This document shows, one piece after another, positions 1 to 8,599 of a DNA stretch of 64,000 nt (position 1 is the stretch's first letter; each line of letters starts with the position of its first letter). The notes below the pieces were generated by a model, which was not told the DNA's origin, did not search any database, and worked only from the letters and a program-made list of their open reading frames with translations. The DNA is taken from NCBI GenBank assembly GCA_977006965.1, contig OZ345374.1, positions 620,001-684,000 on the forward strand. The letters are read 5' to 3'. This DNA is from Phymatolithon calcareum (taxonomy: Eukaryota; Rhodophyta; Florideophyceae; Hapalidiales). Position numbers and translations under genes: made by a program.

Positions 1-38
1 GGGGTCTACTGATCAGAATTCTTCAATTGGCGCCTTGT

Positions 39-170
39 CTATTCCATGTCGTCGTTAGAGACGATAGTGAAGAAGAGTAGCTTGTCTAGAGCTTTTTCAG
101 TGATATGAATCTCCTCTTTGGTCAGTTAATATCTTCCGAGGTATTCTTCCAGGTTGCTCATGAGGACGAA
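39..170 (-). pseudogene. LINE A-family ORF2 C-terminal scrap
   Basis: Read on the minus strand, this stretch encodes a segment containing TEKALDKLLFF, ending at a TAG at 41-39. It matches the C-terminus of the LINE A polyprotein at 10952-11641 (TEKALDDLLLFSKSII). Only the last ~40 codons can be followed and there is an upstream stop, so it is a relic. Just beyond it (about 200-225, minus strand) is a GAGCTTTTAAAA string resembling the LINE B 3' tail. The stretch up to 291 shows nothing else recognisable. Confidence 0.5.
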
Positions 171-338
171 AAAACAGAGTATCGGAAGGAATCACCCCTC
201 TTCCTTTTAAAAGCTCTCCTTAAGTAATTTGCTTGTTTCAGAACAGCCCAGCTCCCAGGGGTGTGAAAAGCTGTGTTATAACTCGAGACGGGTGACACAG
301 TCCGTGATACTGTTTCGTGTATGAGGTAAAAAAGGACA

Positions 339-344
339 TTTATT
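339..344 (-). terminator. Candidate polyadenylation signal of the left PSD-like gene
   Basis: An AATAAA hexamer lies on the minus strand about 155 nt after the stop codon of the PSD-like gene. The same hexamer sits at the same distance after the right-arm copy (16562-16567). Confidence 0.4.
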
Positions 345-497
345 TCTATTGCCACATGAAGGACACCTTACAAAATATCCAATGAAGAAGATAAAGACAT
401 CTGACGTAGATTTCAAAGTCATTACAAGCATGTATTGAGGGGAAGAAATCCCATATTGATCGAATTGTTCGTCATGAAACACTCGGCAAGAATGCAT

Positions 498-1715
498 CTA
501 GTTTTCGGAAGAGAGCATGGCAGTTCCGTAGTGACGATAGATGCTACTGTCAGTACTCAGAGAGGCACCATCGAACCCTTTCTGGAAAAGAACGATGATA
601 TCAGAGCCACCAAAGAAGAAATTGCCAAATTCAGAACCCTTCTCCACATTCTGTCCCACGAGGTTCGATATCATTTTCACTCCAGACACCTGGCACATTC
701 CAATGGGGAGTACAGCCACAATGCCGATATTTCCATCCGGTGAGTCAGTAGTGTCCACAGTAAAGATACCACGTGCTTGAGCAAATTCGTATCCATCTTC
801 TGAGTTGTCCGGTGCATCGAATTGTCCTCCTTTCAAGTTAACATCCAGATAAGTGAGTCCCTGTACAGCTCTGCACTCCTTGACCAATCCCGAGACTGAG
901 CTGTGGAACCTGTGATAACTGTACGGACTGAGGAAGTAATGAATAAAAGTGCCACCAGCAAAGGCAGTTGCATAGGGACTTCCCGCGAGCAATTCGCTAA
1001 CATTGGCGACGGTGTGTGTGAACTTGAGTCGAATTTGCGGAATTGTGTTCTCCTCTGTGATGGCGTACTTTGCACGGAAAGTACAATCAGCGGGACTTAC
1101 AGGAGTTTGGTTACTGTTCGGCATCGTGATCGGGCGGAGTCCACAGTTCAGCATGCGAACAAAGAAATCGTTGAAGCTGTTCCAAGGTTGATTAGGTTGA
1201 CCGTTAATCATCGAGTCCTGCACGCGATACTGTGGTGAGAAATTGATAAACGATTGTAGCTGTTCCTCACTCCAGGAAGCGGGAGAGTCTAGGAACGAAC
1301 CCCAGTCATTCGAAAATTCTACTAACCACTTCGCGAAGAATTCATCATTTTGGATGGCGTCATCACCTTCAGGTTGGTCGATCAGATAATAGAAATGACA
1401 CAGACGATCATATACCTCCTGGCTATTGCTGTCGGGATTACGCCACGCCGGAAGATCGCTCTGCTGCGGTGCCCAGGTTGAAAAGAAGGTCAGATAGGAC
1501 AGATAACCATCCGTCGTAGTCGGCCACTTTAGTGCATTGTACAGATCACCGTCGAGATCATTGTATGCGGTGGATTGAGCTGTGGTGATTGATTTCTTGA
1601 GTCTTGCCGCGAATGCTGGGTTGTTTTGAATATAGGTGGCAAGCTCTTCGATAACTGAGTCTGAGGTGGTGATTTTGGACTTTTTCCGTCCTTTTTTCAT
1701 GGTGGTGTCGGGCAT
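498..1715 (-). CDS. PsiD/phosphatidylserine decarboxylase-like pyruvoyl enzyme (intact copy)
   Basis: The 405-residue product belongs to the phosphatidylserine decarboxylase family in its L-tryptophan-decarboxylase (PsiD)-like form. Residues ~65-150 match the N-terminal extension typical of those proteins (VYDRLCHFYYLIDQ, FFAKWLVEFSNDWGSFLDSP). Residues ~180-380 form the catalytic part: FNDFFVRML at 181-189, VSPADC with the likely catalytic Asp210, FLSPYSYHRFH with the likely catalytic His268, VLPIGM and VGQNVEKG, then FFFGGSD at 367-372, where Ser371 is the expected self-cleavage site that becomes the pyruvoyl group. Family knowledge predicts decarboxylation of an amino acid or a phospholipid head group; the true substrate cannot be read from sequence. 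No signal peptide or membrane segment is evident. I start at the ATG at 1715; ATG at 1700 (Met6) has an A at -3 and is an alternative. No intron is needed. This is the only complete one of three copies in the window. Confidence 0.8.
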   Translation of the reverse strand: MPDTTMKKGRKKSKITTSDSVIEELATYIQNNPAFAARLKKSITTAQSTAYNDLDGDLYNALKWPTTTDGYLSYLTFFSTWAPQQSDLPAWRNPDSNSQEVYDRLCHFYYLIDQPEGDDAIQNDEFFAKWLVEFSNDWGSFLDSPASWSEEQLQSFINFSPQYRVQDSMINGQPNQPWNSFNDFFVRMLNCGLRPITMPNSNQTPVSPADCTFRAKYAITEENTIPQIRLKFTHTVANVSELLAGSPYATAFAGGTFIHYFLSPYSYHRFHSSVSGLVKECRAVQGLTYLDVNLKGGQFDAPDNSEDGYEFAQARGIFTVDTTDSPDGNIGIVAVLPIGMCQVSGVKMISNLVGQNVEKGSEFGNFFFGGSDIIVLFQKGFDGASLSTDSSIYRHYGTAMLSSEN

Positions 1716-1800
1716 ATCAAAGGGAAGCGGTTTTTGCTGCAAGAAGGGGAAATAACACCGTAAAATACAATCAGATACTTGGCTACCATTCTATCTTGGT

Positions 1801-1823
1801 CCGACCTAGTGTCGGCTTTTATA
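1801..1823 (-). promoter_or_regulatory. TATA box and adjacent hairpin of the left PSD-like gene
   Basis: On the minus strand TATAAAA lies at 1823-1817, about 100 nt upstream of the start codon. It is followed directly by CCGAC-acta-gGTCGG-type inverted halves (1815-1801), which would fall near the transcription start and could fold in the 5' UTR. The identical arrangement precedes the right-arm copy. Confidence 0.55.
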
Positions 1824-2736
1824 CCCACTTGGTACACCCTGAGCGATCAGGACTCGCGCAATGAGGGTACGTAGAATTACTAAATTGGGGAGCATGAATT
1901 GTTCCGTGTCAATCCCCATATGGTTCCACGACTCAGAACAGCAGTATAAGGAGACCACGACAAACTTCCACAATAGACACGAAACAGGTGAACTGCATAG
2001 TTGTGAGAGGATATCACACGAAATACATGCTGCTGTTCGGCAACATGGTAAGCACCCAGCATGGTCTGCTTGCGTGTGTGATTTCACAAAAGTTTTGGCA
2101 GTAGGAAAGCTTCATCTGATGTCTAGCCTACGTATGTACAGTAGTACTGCGATCTAGTGTCTATGTGACGGCGATCGACCTACAATCTAAAACGTTGTTG
2201 TAATGAAACTTCCTCCCTCAATTGAGGGACTACCGTTACGTAGACACTACTGTAGGAACTCAGGGATTATCTGCGCTGCGTGCTGCATTTTCATGGTTGA
2301 TAATCGTCTGACCATTTTTAATATCTTGCTGGCCGTGAATATTTGTTATTTGCGGAAGACAGCGGCGCACATACAAGCAATTCATCTCGACATCCTGAAC
2401 AGTACAGTATGCATCAAGATCAGCGATCGCTGGATCTGGGGTGAGTTCGGAATTTTTCCTTCTGTATATTGGACTCGGACTTGGTTCGGGTAGTTGATTT
2501 CCCTGTGCTACAACTTCGCATGATGTCTAACGTGCTTAAGTACAGTCATCTCTATACAAAGCAAAATATTCAATACACACCGCTATTTCGAGCGACAGGT
2601 GGAGTAGAAGCGTGCATACAATTAGCTAGCTGGATTAACGCCAAGCCGTAATCTAAGTAGACGTAAAATAGAACCGCAGCTTGCTAACCCCATAGGGGAA
2701 AAGCATTCGTTACTATTTACCGCTACTTCATAGAAG

Positions 2737-2826
2737 GTAATGCCTGACCATTATTGACAGCCTGATGTCCTGATAGGTCCATAAATTTTTCTGCTTTTCC
2801 TGAAGCGAATGCCATTACTGGTAATG
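2737..2826 (+). repeat. 90-bp module, copy 1
   Basis: A module of exactly 90 bp that begins and ends with GTAATG. It contains CTGATGTCCTGATAGGTCC and a CCATTACTGGTAATG end. It lies in the left arm and matches copy 4 at 10315-10404. Confidence 0.7.
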
Positions 2827-3002
2827 CATTTCTACAGCAGATGAATTGAATGAGCGCGATGAGCAAATCTTCGGACGAGACAACAAAAAAGAATTCATAT
2901 CGCCTTGAAATCTTAAATAGAGGGTTCCTCCAGGCGACACGGCCTACCATCTTTCTTATGACTAAAACGGTTGTTTGGTTTTTCAACAAGTTTTTTCTAA
3001 AA

Positions 3003-3045
3003 GCCCCACAGTCGTACGAATATACGGGTAAAGCACTAAACCGTG
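3003..3045 (-). mobile_element. LINE A-type 3' tail inside the left arm
   Basis: Read on the minus strand, this is the conserved LINE A 3' tail (CCCGTATATTCGTACGACTG, then GGGGCTTTTAGAAA). No LINE coding sequence is attached, so it is an extremely 5'-truncated insertion or a captured tail. The right-arm equivalent is at 10097-10160 on the plus strand. Confidence 0.55.
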
Positions 3046-3174
3046 GAAGATGTGTACACTGTGTAAAAATCTGTAAAATTTTGACTGTTTCTTTTCCATG
3101 TGTCGCGCTGAGGGCAGGGCAGTACGTTTCCGCTACTTTGGAAGAAAACGAGCAAAAGGTGTACTATAGTTCTT

Positions 3175-3198
3175 TCTTTCTTTAACCCTAGAGCAAGT
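3175..3198 (-). mobile_element. 24-bp LINE C-type tail remnant with TSD
   Basis: The 24-bp insert (minus strand: CTTGCTCTAGGG then an AAAG run) is flanked by direct repeats ACTATAGTTCTT at 3163-3174 and 3199-3210. The right-arm counterpart at 8413-8467 is 55 bp with the same TSD, so this copy has lost its middle. The sequence matches the extreme 3' end of LINE C (57562-57625). Confidence 0.6.
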
Positions 3199-3228
3199 AC
3201 TATAGTTCTTAACTACCCGAACTAAGCT

Positions 3229-3318
3229 CATTACCAGTAATGGCATTCTCTTCAAGAAAAGCAGAAAAATTTATGGACCTATCAGGACATCAGGCTGTCA
3301 ATAATGGTCAGGCATTAC
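3229..3318 (-). repeat. 90-bp module, copy 2
   Basis: Same 90-bp module, opposite in orientation to copy 1. It belongs both to the end of the left arm and to the start of the partial third arm copy, so it marks a junction between duplicated blocks. Confidence 0.7.
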
Positions 3319-3603
3319 CCTATATGAAGTAGCGATAAATAGTAACGAATGCTTTTCCCCTATGGGTTAGCAAGCTGCGGTTCTATTTTACGTCTACTTA
3401 GATTACGGCTTGGCGTTAATCCAGCTAGCTAATTGTGTGCACACTTCTTCTCCGCTTGCCGCTCAAAAAAGCGGTGCATATTGGATATTTTGCTTTGTAT
3501 AGAGACGACTGTGATTGAGCAGGTTAGACATCATGCGAAGTTTAGCATAGGGAAATCAACTACCCGAACCAAGCCTGAGTCCAATATACAGAAGGAAAAA
3601 TTT
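3229..3603 (+). repeat. Partial third copy of the arm sequence, first part
   Basis: From the 90-bp module onward this matches the right arm at 10315-10690 (strings such as CGAATGCTTTTCCCCTATGG and GGGAAATCAACTACCCGAAC) and is inverted relative to 2497-2830. It is more diverged than the two main arms. It is broken at the AGAAGGAAAAATT string by an insertion and resumes at 7752. Confidence 0.65.
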
Positions 3604-3750
3604 CAAGGAAGCTGGGAGAGAGGACAGAAGGAGATGAAAGAAGGTAACGCGGGATACATGTTAATTTATTTTTTAAAAGCTCAGAAAGCCTCAATTTGAG
3701 TAACAGAGCAGCTTCTCGCTGTTTTCCATACTCATCTCACTACTCTCCTT

Positions 3751-6700
3751 CTAATATCTCCTTAATTCGAATTTCTCTCCCTGTGAGGGCCGAGTAAGTC
3801 TTTTGCATTCATATTCCGTTTCTTGGTTCATCTTCATATACCGCAGTATACGTTGCAAAATGATAAGCTCCACCACAGCATCAGTCCCAAAGTATTTCGC
3901 CATAATGGATTTTCTCCACAAAGGAACTCTGTTGAAATGACTCTCAGACATCTCAACCTCGCAGTTCTGTATCTTATATATAGCACTCCTGGTAGGTCGT
4001 CCGGTACGCCGATCGAGATTTTAACTGTCCGACGCTCTTCTTCCAATGACTAGACTTAGACTGTTGCTTGTAGGTGTCGCTTTTTTGACACCATACCGTC
4101 TTCCGCTTGTTTCAGAGCTTCTTTAAAGTGTTCCTCTTCCCCGAGATACCCAATGTCCTTTGATACGTCTTCCAGATCTTCTTCTTTTCCATGGTATTCT
4201 TCTGAAAGCTCCAGGAACTTCCTCCGTCTTACCAAGCTTAAGACAAACCTTTCAGCCTGGTGCATTCTCCTAATCTGTGGACTGGCGAGACGGCAGAGCA
4301 CTCGCATTCTCTCCCTTCGATACTCGGCATATTTTCCGAAAACCTATCTGTAGAAAAGACCTTCTGCTGCTTCAATTGCCGATAGTAGTCGTTTCGTGAT
4401 CGGTGTCAGGTGAATGGCATACTCCCATTTGGGGAGAATCAACGACTTGAAAATCCTTACGCACGTGGTTGGTTGGAGTCCTCTGACGTTCAAGCCAATT
4501 TGGCGGAGTTTGTGTTTGCATCCCATCGCATTCCGAACTCTTGAGATTGCTGCATCGTCGATGACTCCGTTGTTGTTCATACTGATCCCGAGGTAGGACA
4601 GTCTCCAGGCTTGGTGCAGCTCTTTTCCTGCAAGGAAGAATTCCATGGAAAAGAAGAAGATCTGGAAGGCTTATCAAAGGACATTGGGTATCTCGGGGAA
4701 GAGGAACACTTTAAAGAAGCTCTGAAACAAGCGGAAGAAGGTATGGTGTCAAAAAAGCGACGCCTACAAGCAACAGTCTAAGTCTGGTCGTTGGAAGAAG
4801 AGGGTCGGACAGTTAAAATCTCGATCGGCGTACCGGACGACCTACCAAGAGTGCTATATATAAGGGACAGAATTGCGATGTTGAGATGCCTGAGAGTCAT
4901 TTCAACAGAGGTCCTTTGTAGAGAAAATCCATTATGGCGAAATACTTTGGGACTGGTGCTGTGGTGGAGCTTATCATTTTGCAACGTATACTGCGGTATA
5001 TGAAGATGGACCAAGAAACGAAATATGAATGCGAAAGACTTACTCGGCCCTCACAGGGAGAGAAATTCGAATTAAGGAGATATTAGAAGGAGAGTAGTGA
5101 GATGAGTATGGAAAACAGCGAGAAGCTGGCCTGTTACTCAATTTGAGGCTTTGGGAGCTTTTAAAATAAATCAACATATATCCCCAAGGAAGAATTTCTT
5201 CTTTGGAAGTTCTTTGTACTTAAGGACCTCGCTCTTTCCTGGCTTCGTGTTCCATTTCATAGAGTTCTCGGTTGCCCACTTCGTAGATATGTCCAGTAGT
5301 TTTTGCAATCCTTTTGCATTCTTTGCCTGAAGAAGAACGTCATCCGCAAATAGCTGCGCTGGATGGTCAGACACTGTTCTTGTTACTTGGGAGGCAGCTT
5401 CCGCGAACGTATCCATGAATATGTTATATGGGCACGGACTAAGCGGGGAGCCCTGTGGAACACCTCGGTCGACAATGGACCACGTTTTCGTTTCATCTCC
5501 TGCCGACGTGATCCACGACGTTTTCATCAGGTAAGATACCATCCTTGTTATGTGCACCAGCAACTTTTTCTTCAGTCGCTCGACGAGAATATCCCTCGGG
5601 ACGCTGTCATACGCTGCTGACAAGTCCAGTACAGCAACGAACGGGTGACCATTTTGCATAGTATTCTTTGCGCAAAGTATGGCCAAATATGTGCTCTTGT
5701 CTCTCCGAAAACCCAGTTGTGCTCTGTTAAACCGGTAGTGATCCCTTATGTATGAGTCTAGGGCGGAATCGATTATCTTCCTGACCTGACTCAGTAGAGA
5801 GATAGGCCTGTAGTTTGCCGCAATGTGTGCTGGACATTTCTTGTATAGGGGAATAAGTGTTCTTGCCGCCATTATCATGGGAGGCACCTCAGTCGCCCGT
5901 ATGTTTCCCACAGAACCAGAATCAATTCGAAACCGACCTCCTTGTCTGCGTGTAGCATCTCCACTGCAACGCCGTCTGGGCCCACAGCTTTCCCTCTTGG
6001 CGCTTTGTTAAAGTCTCTTCGAAGATGCCTTCTCATTGCTCTGTTAACGGTAAACCTTTCCAGGGTCACATTCCAATCCTTCTCCGCTTTGCACACGTTC
6101 GAGATGTACGCGGAAAACTTACTCGGGTGCACTGGGGCTCCTAGGGCCCGGTTCTTACCAGTTCGTCGCTCCTTGGACTTCATAACCTTGTTCGCGACAT
6201 TTGCAGCCTCAGTGGGGCCCATCTTCTCGATTCCTTTTATATATTTTTCAAATTGGTCCTCCTTCGATTTCGGTACCTTTTTCTGGATCAGCGCTTTGAC
6301 TTTTTTCAGCTCAGCTTTGTCTGCTTGGAGACCCGTCCCTTGCACCCTTTTGTAAATCCTTATTCTTTTCTTGGCTAATTGATCGAGCTCTCTGTTCCAG
6401 AACGTCTTGTATCGTCCCGGCCTGGGCTTGTCGGAGGTCCAGGGCTTTGTGATCTTGGCGCGTAGAATTTTGTACCAAGAATTGAGGTCATCTTCATTGA
6501 TACAAGCGCGCAGTTTTTGGATCATCTCTGGGGCCCACGAGGATATTTCCGCACTGGCTTGTGCCGCTCGTTCTGGGCATTTCCTTGCTGCTCTTGATAT
6601 GAACTTTTCCTTCTCTGTGCGACAATTTTGTGATTCAAGAATCGCATTCGAACCAGTGTGTGCTCTGTGTTACCATCCCATGATCCGTTCTGAACGTACG

Positions 6701-7295
6701 GAACTTCAGCTTCCGCTGACTTTGTAAGAAATATGTCGATATTGCTTCTCCCTTGATTTGTCACGAATGTGGGGCTGCTCGCAGTCCTTATTCTCCAGTT
6801 GTGCCTCGCTGCCCACGATACAATCTTGGTCCCCCTCCAGTCTCCCTTATGGTCCCAAAGTCTGTGTCTCGCGTTCAGGTCACCCATGATGACAGCTTTT
6901 CCACGGCAGTACTTGTGGAGGTAAGCAAGACACCTGTCGTAGTCTTCTTGTTTGGCTGAAGGCGAAATGTACACAACGGCCATGGTTATGTTTGAGATAT
7001 TCGCCACCACTGCTTGGTACACTTTTGTCGCTCTCTTGAAGAGCACTTTTGTGGGTGTTCCTGGCCTAGTTATGAGAGCAACTGCACCACGAGGTCTATC
7101 TCCTTCTTCCTGTGGTCCTGTTGCTCAAATTTGGTCATAGTTAACCCTTATCGCAGTGTCTTCTTTTTGGAATGTCTCACACAGCCCCAATACCTGTATG
7201 TGATGCCGTTACATCAGGGCTTCAACCATGGCTGGTGTTTCCGACGAACCTCCCACGTTGAAAGTACATAATTCAATGCGGTTTCCTATGATCAT
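3751..7295 (-). pseudogene. LINE B ORF2 pseudogene (EEP endonuclease-reverse transcriptase)
   Basis: From ATG 7295 the frame reads an EEP endonuclease start (CTFNVGGSSETP, LGLCET), with stops shortly after. The endonuclease continues at 7046-6522 (VVYISPS, GDLNARHRLWD, SNIDIFLTK). The RT follows at 6525-5199: NYRPISLLSQVRKIIDSALD, QLGFRRDKST, VAVLDLSAAYDSVPRD, DRGVPQGSPLSPCPYN, and the active site QLFADDVLLQ, with both Asp present. The frame is cut at about 5198 by the antisense insertion and resumes at 4642 (YLGISMNN, IFKSLILPKWEYAIHLTP), followed by a nonsense codon after AEGLFYR (about 4344) and further frameshifts to about 3751. The protein would act as a target-site nickase and RT on its own RNA in the nucleus. 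It cannot be translated intact here. Confidence 0.75.
4643..5187 (+). mobile_element. 5'-truncated LINE B copy inserted antisense into LINE B
   Basis: A 545-bp plus-strand insert flanked by CAAGGAAGAATT at 4631-4642 and 5187-5198. It holds the last part of the LINE B C-terminal domain (frame at 4791-5003, then to about 5085) and the tail GGAGCTTTTAAAATAAATCA. It is a close inverted copy of the resident element's own 3' end (about 3660-4200), so the pair forms a long potential hairpin. The host RT frame reads straight across when the insert and one TSD copy are ignored. Confidence 0.8.
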
Positions 7296-7499
7296 TGTTC
7301 TTCATTTCCTTCAGCTTCCCTGTGCGATGCTGGTGGGTGGGTTACTTTGTCGTCGTCTACGACGGTTTGTTGGCTGTTTTCGTCTCCGCTGCTAGTGACT
7401 TGCGTTGGAGACGCCCTTGGGTTCTCACGGACATTGTCCTGCAAATCATTTTCCACATCGCACTGTTCTTCATTGCTTGAAAGTTGTGGTAGGGGGGCG
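7292..7499 (-). pseudogene. LINE B ORF1 3' end, overlapping ORF2 by ATGA
   Basis: The minus-strand frame from 7499 runs about 68 codons of low-complexity, acidic and Gln/Ser-rich sequence (NEEQCDVENDLQ, TSSGDENSQQTVVDDD) and ends at TGA 7294-7292. The ORF2 ATG is at 7295-7293, so stop and start overlap as ATGA. It corresponds in position and acidity to the ORF1 tail of LINE A at 14138-14521. No RNA-binding motif remains, because the 5' part was lost at insertion. Confidence 0.5.
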
Positions 7500-7751
7500 G
7501 AAAGAAGGTAACGAGATGACCAGCTACCGTGAGCATCCTAAATAGTTTCCAACCCGGGTCATCCCTTTGAAAGACGGCGGCTGAAGATTGGCTGCGTGGA
7601 TTTAGATGTTAAGCTCCCCAAAGTTCTGCACTTTGTGCGGCTTAGAGCTGTTGTGACATTAAATACCACTCGTATCTGTTAAAGTCTACTGTAGCAGTAA
7701 GGATGGGGAGTTGCTATAGGACAACTCCGAAACCTGCATTAAAGAAGAAGA

Positions 7752-8036
7752 AGAAGGAAAAATTCCGAACTCACCCCGCAATCGCTGATCTTGATACATA
7801 CTATATTGTTCAGGATGACGAGATGAATTGCTTGTATGTGTGCCGCTCTCTTTCAATTCATAGTTCTCACGGAATAAAACTTGTGTCAAAGGCATAACTA
7901 GTATTCGCAATTTGCTTCCGGAAATAACAAATATTCACTGTTGGCGAGATAAAAAATGGTCAGACGATTGTCAACCATGAAAATGCAGCACGCGACAGAA
8001 AATCTCTGAGTTCTTACAGAAGTGTCTATGTGACGG
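7752..8036 (+). repeat. Partial third copy of the arm sequence, second part
   Basis: Continues the arm homology: GGAAAAATTCCGAACTCACC, ATCGCTGATCTTGATACATA, then from 7916 AAATAACAAATATTCAC and ATGGTCAGACGATTGTCAAC. It corresponds to 10683-10770 plus 14536-14680 of the right arm but lacks LINE A. About 60 bp around 7850-7915 is extra. Homology ends at the GTGTCTATGTGACGG string near 8036. Confidence 0.65.
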
Positions 8037-8292
8037 ATTGGATTGGATTTCTGTTTAATTGAAGCTCCCTTTGTCAATTATCATGCACCTGAGAGACTTT
8101 TCGTTGTGCTACAATCCTTCCCTTACGTTCTCATTTAAGTAGTTGTTTTCGGACATTTTCTTTGGACAGTATAAACTGCCATTTCCAGCCTTTCTTTTTG
8201 ACTTTTGGAAAGTCGCTGTTTGGACATTAAGTTTGAAATATCCTTGAGTGCTTCATGTAGTTCGGAATCTTCGTTTCTTGCTTGCTCTTAGA
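8037..8292 (-). other. Spacer, possible LINE C-terminal-domain relic
   Basis: No firm feature. On the minus strand one frame reads a charged, coiled-coil-like stretch (LHEALKDISNLMSKQRLSKS) that loosely resembles the acidic helix of the LINE B C-terminal domain (DEDIKEATKDIECLKK). The similarity is weak. Confidence 0.2.
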
Positions 8293-8382
8293 GTAATGCC
8301 TGACCATTATTGACAGCCTGATGTCCTGATAGGTCCATAAATTTTTCGGCTTTTCCGGAAGCGAATGCCATTACTGGTAATG
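8293..8382 (+). repeat. 90-bp module, copy 3
   Basis: Same 90-bp module; it marks the inner end of the right arm of the large inverted duplication. Confidence 0.7.
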
Positions 8383-8412
8383 AGCTTGGTTCGGGTAGTT
8401 AAGAACTATAGT

Positions 8413-8467
8413 ACTTGCTCTAGGGTAAGCTCGAGCGTTAATTAACCCATTCTGCATTAAAGAAAGA
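8413..8467 (+). mobile_element. 55-bp LINE C-type 3' end with TSD
   Basis: Flanked by AAGAACTATAGT at 8401-8412 and 8468-8479. The insert starts ACTTGCTCTAGGGTAAG and ends CTGCATTAAAGAAA, matching the last ~55 nt of LINE C (57562-57625, minus strand). It is a very short target-primed insertion. Confidence 0.65.
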
Positions 8468-8599
8468 AAGAACTATAGTGCACCTTTTGCTCGTTTTGTT
8501 CCAAAGTAGCGAAAACGTACTGCCCTGCCTCAGCGCGACACATGGAAAAGAAACAGTCAAAATTTTACAGATTTTTACACAGTGTACACATCTTCCACG

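Larger units (their letters stand above)
292..3327. repeat. Left arm of large inverted duplication
   Basis: This segment is the near-identical reverse complement of 8293-16613 once two later insertions are removed from the right arm. The outer breakpoint is sharp: homology stops at 292 on the left and at about 16613 on the right. The arm contains the intact PSD-like gene with its promoter, about 1.2 kb of non-coding DNA, a LINE A-type 3' tail (minus strand, motif at 3003-3029) and two oppositely oriented copies of a 90-bp module. Apart from the PSD gene, the ORFs shared by both arms (for example at 1861-2157) show no family resemblance and are probably conserved only because the arms are similar. 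Confidence 0.85.
3650..7499 (-). mobile_element. LINE B: 5'-truncated non-LTR retrotransposon, minus strand
   Basis: Flanked by a 14-bp TSD, GAAAGAAGGTAACG, at 3636-3649 and 7500-7513. On the minus strand the order is: end of ORF1, ORF2 with EEP endonuclease and reverse transcriptase, a C-terminal domain, and a 3' tail GAGCTTTTAAAAAATAAATT at 3658-3690. It is decayed (several stops and frameshifts) and is itself interrupted by an antisense copy of its own 3' end at 4643-5187. It is truncated at 7499 inside ORF1, as target-primed reverse transcription often leaves. Confidence 0.8.
3604..7751 (+). mobile_element. Short non-LTR insertion that later received LINE B
   Basis: The third arm copy is interrupted between GAAGGAAAAATT (about 3592-3603) and a second GAAGGAAAAATT (about 7752-7763), which looks like a TSD. 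With LINE B removed, the insert is only about 285 bp (3604-3649 plus 7514-7751). It ends in CTGCATTAAAGAAGAAGAAG, a tail like that of LINE C (CTGCATTAAAGAAAGAAAG). I find no coding domain in it; it could be a 5'-truncated LINE C relative or a SINE-like element. Confidence 0.4.

Noticed and set aside
498-1742. TTG at 1742 as start of the PSD-like gene (nine extra residues)
   Set aside because: Non-ATG starts are rare in eukaryotes, and ATG 1715 or 1700 fits. The preceding TTCTTGCAG resembles a 3' splice site, but no upstream exon is evident.
1861-2157. 98-codon ORF preserved in both arms (also 14749-15045)
   Set aside because: The arms are near-identical by recent duplication, so preservation is not informative; the ORF overlaps the PSD promoter and has no family motif.
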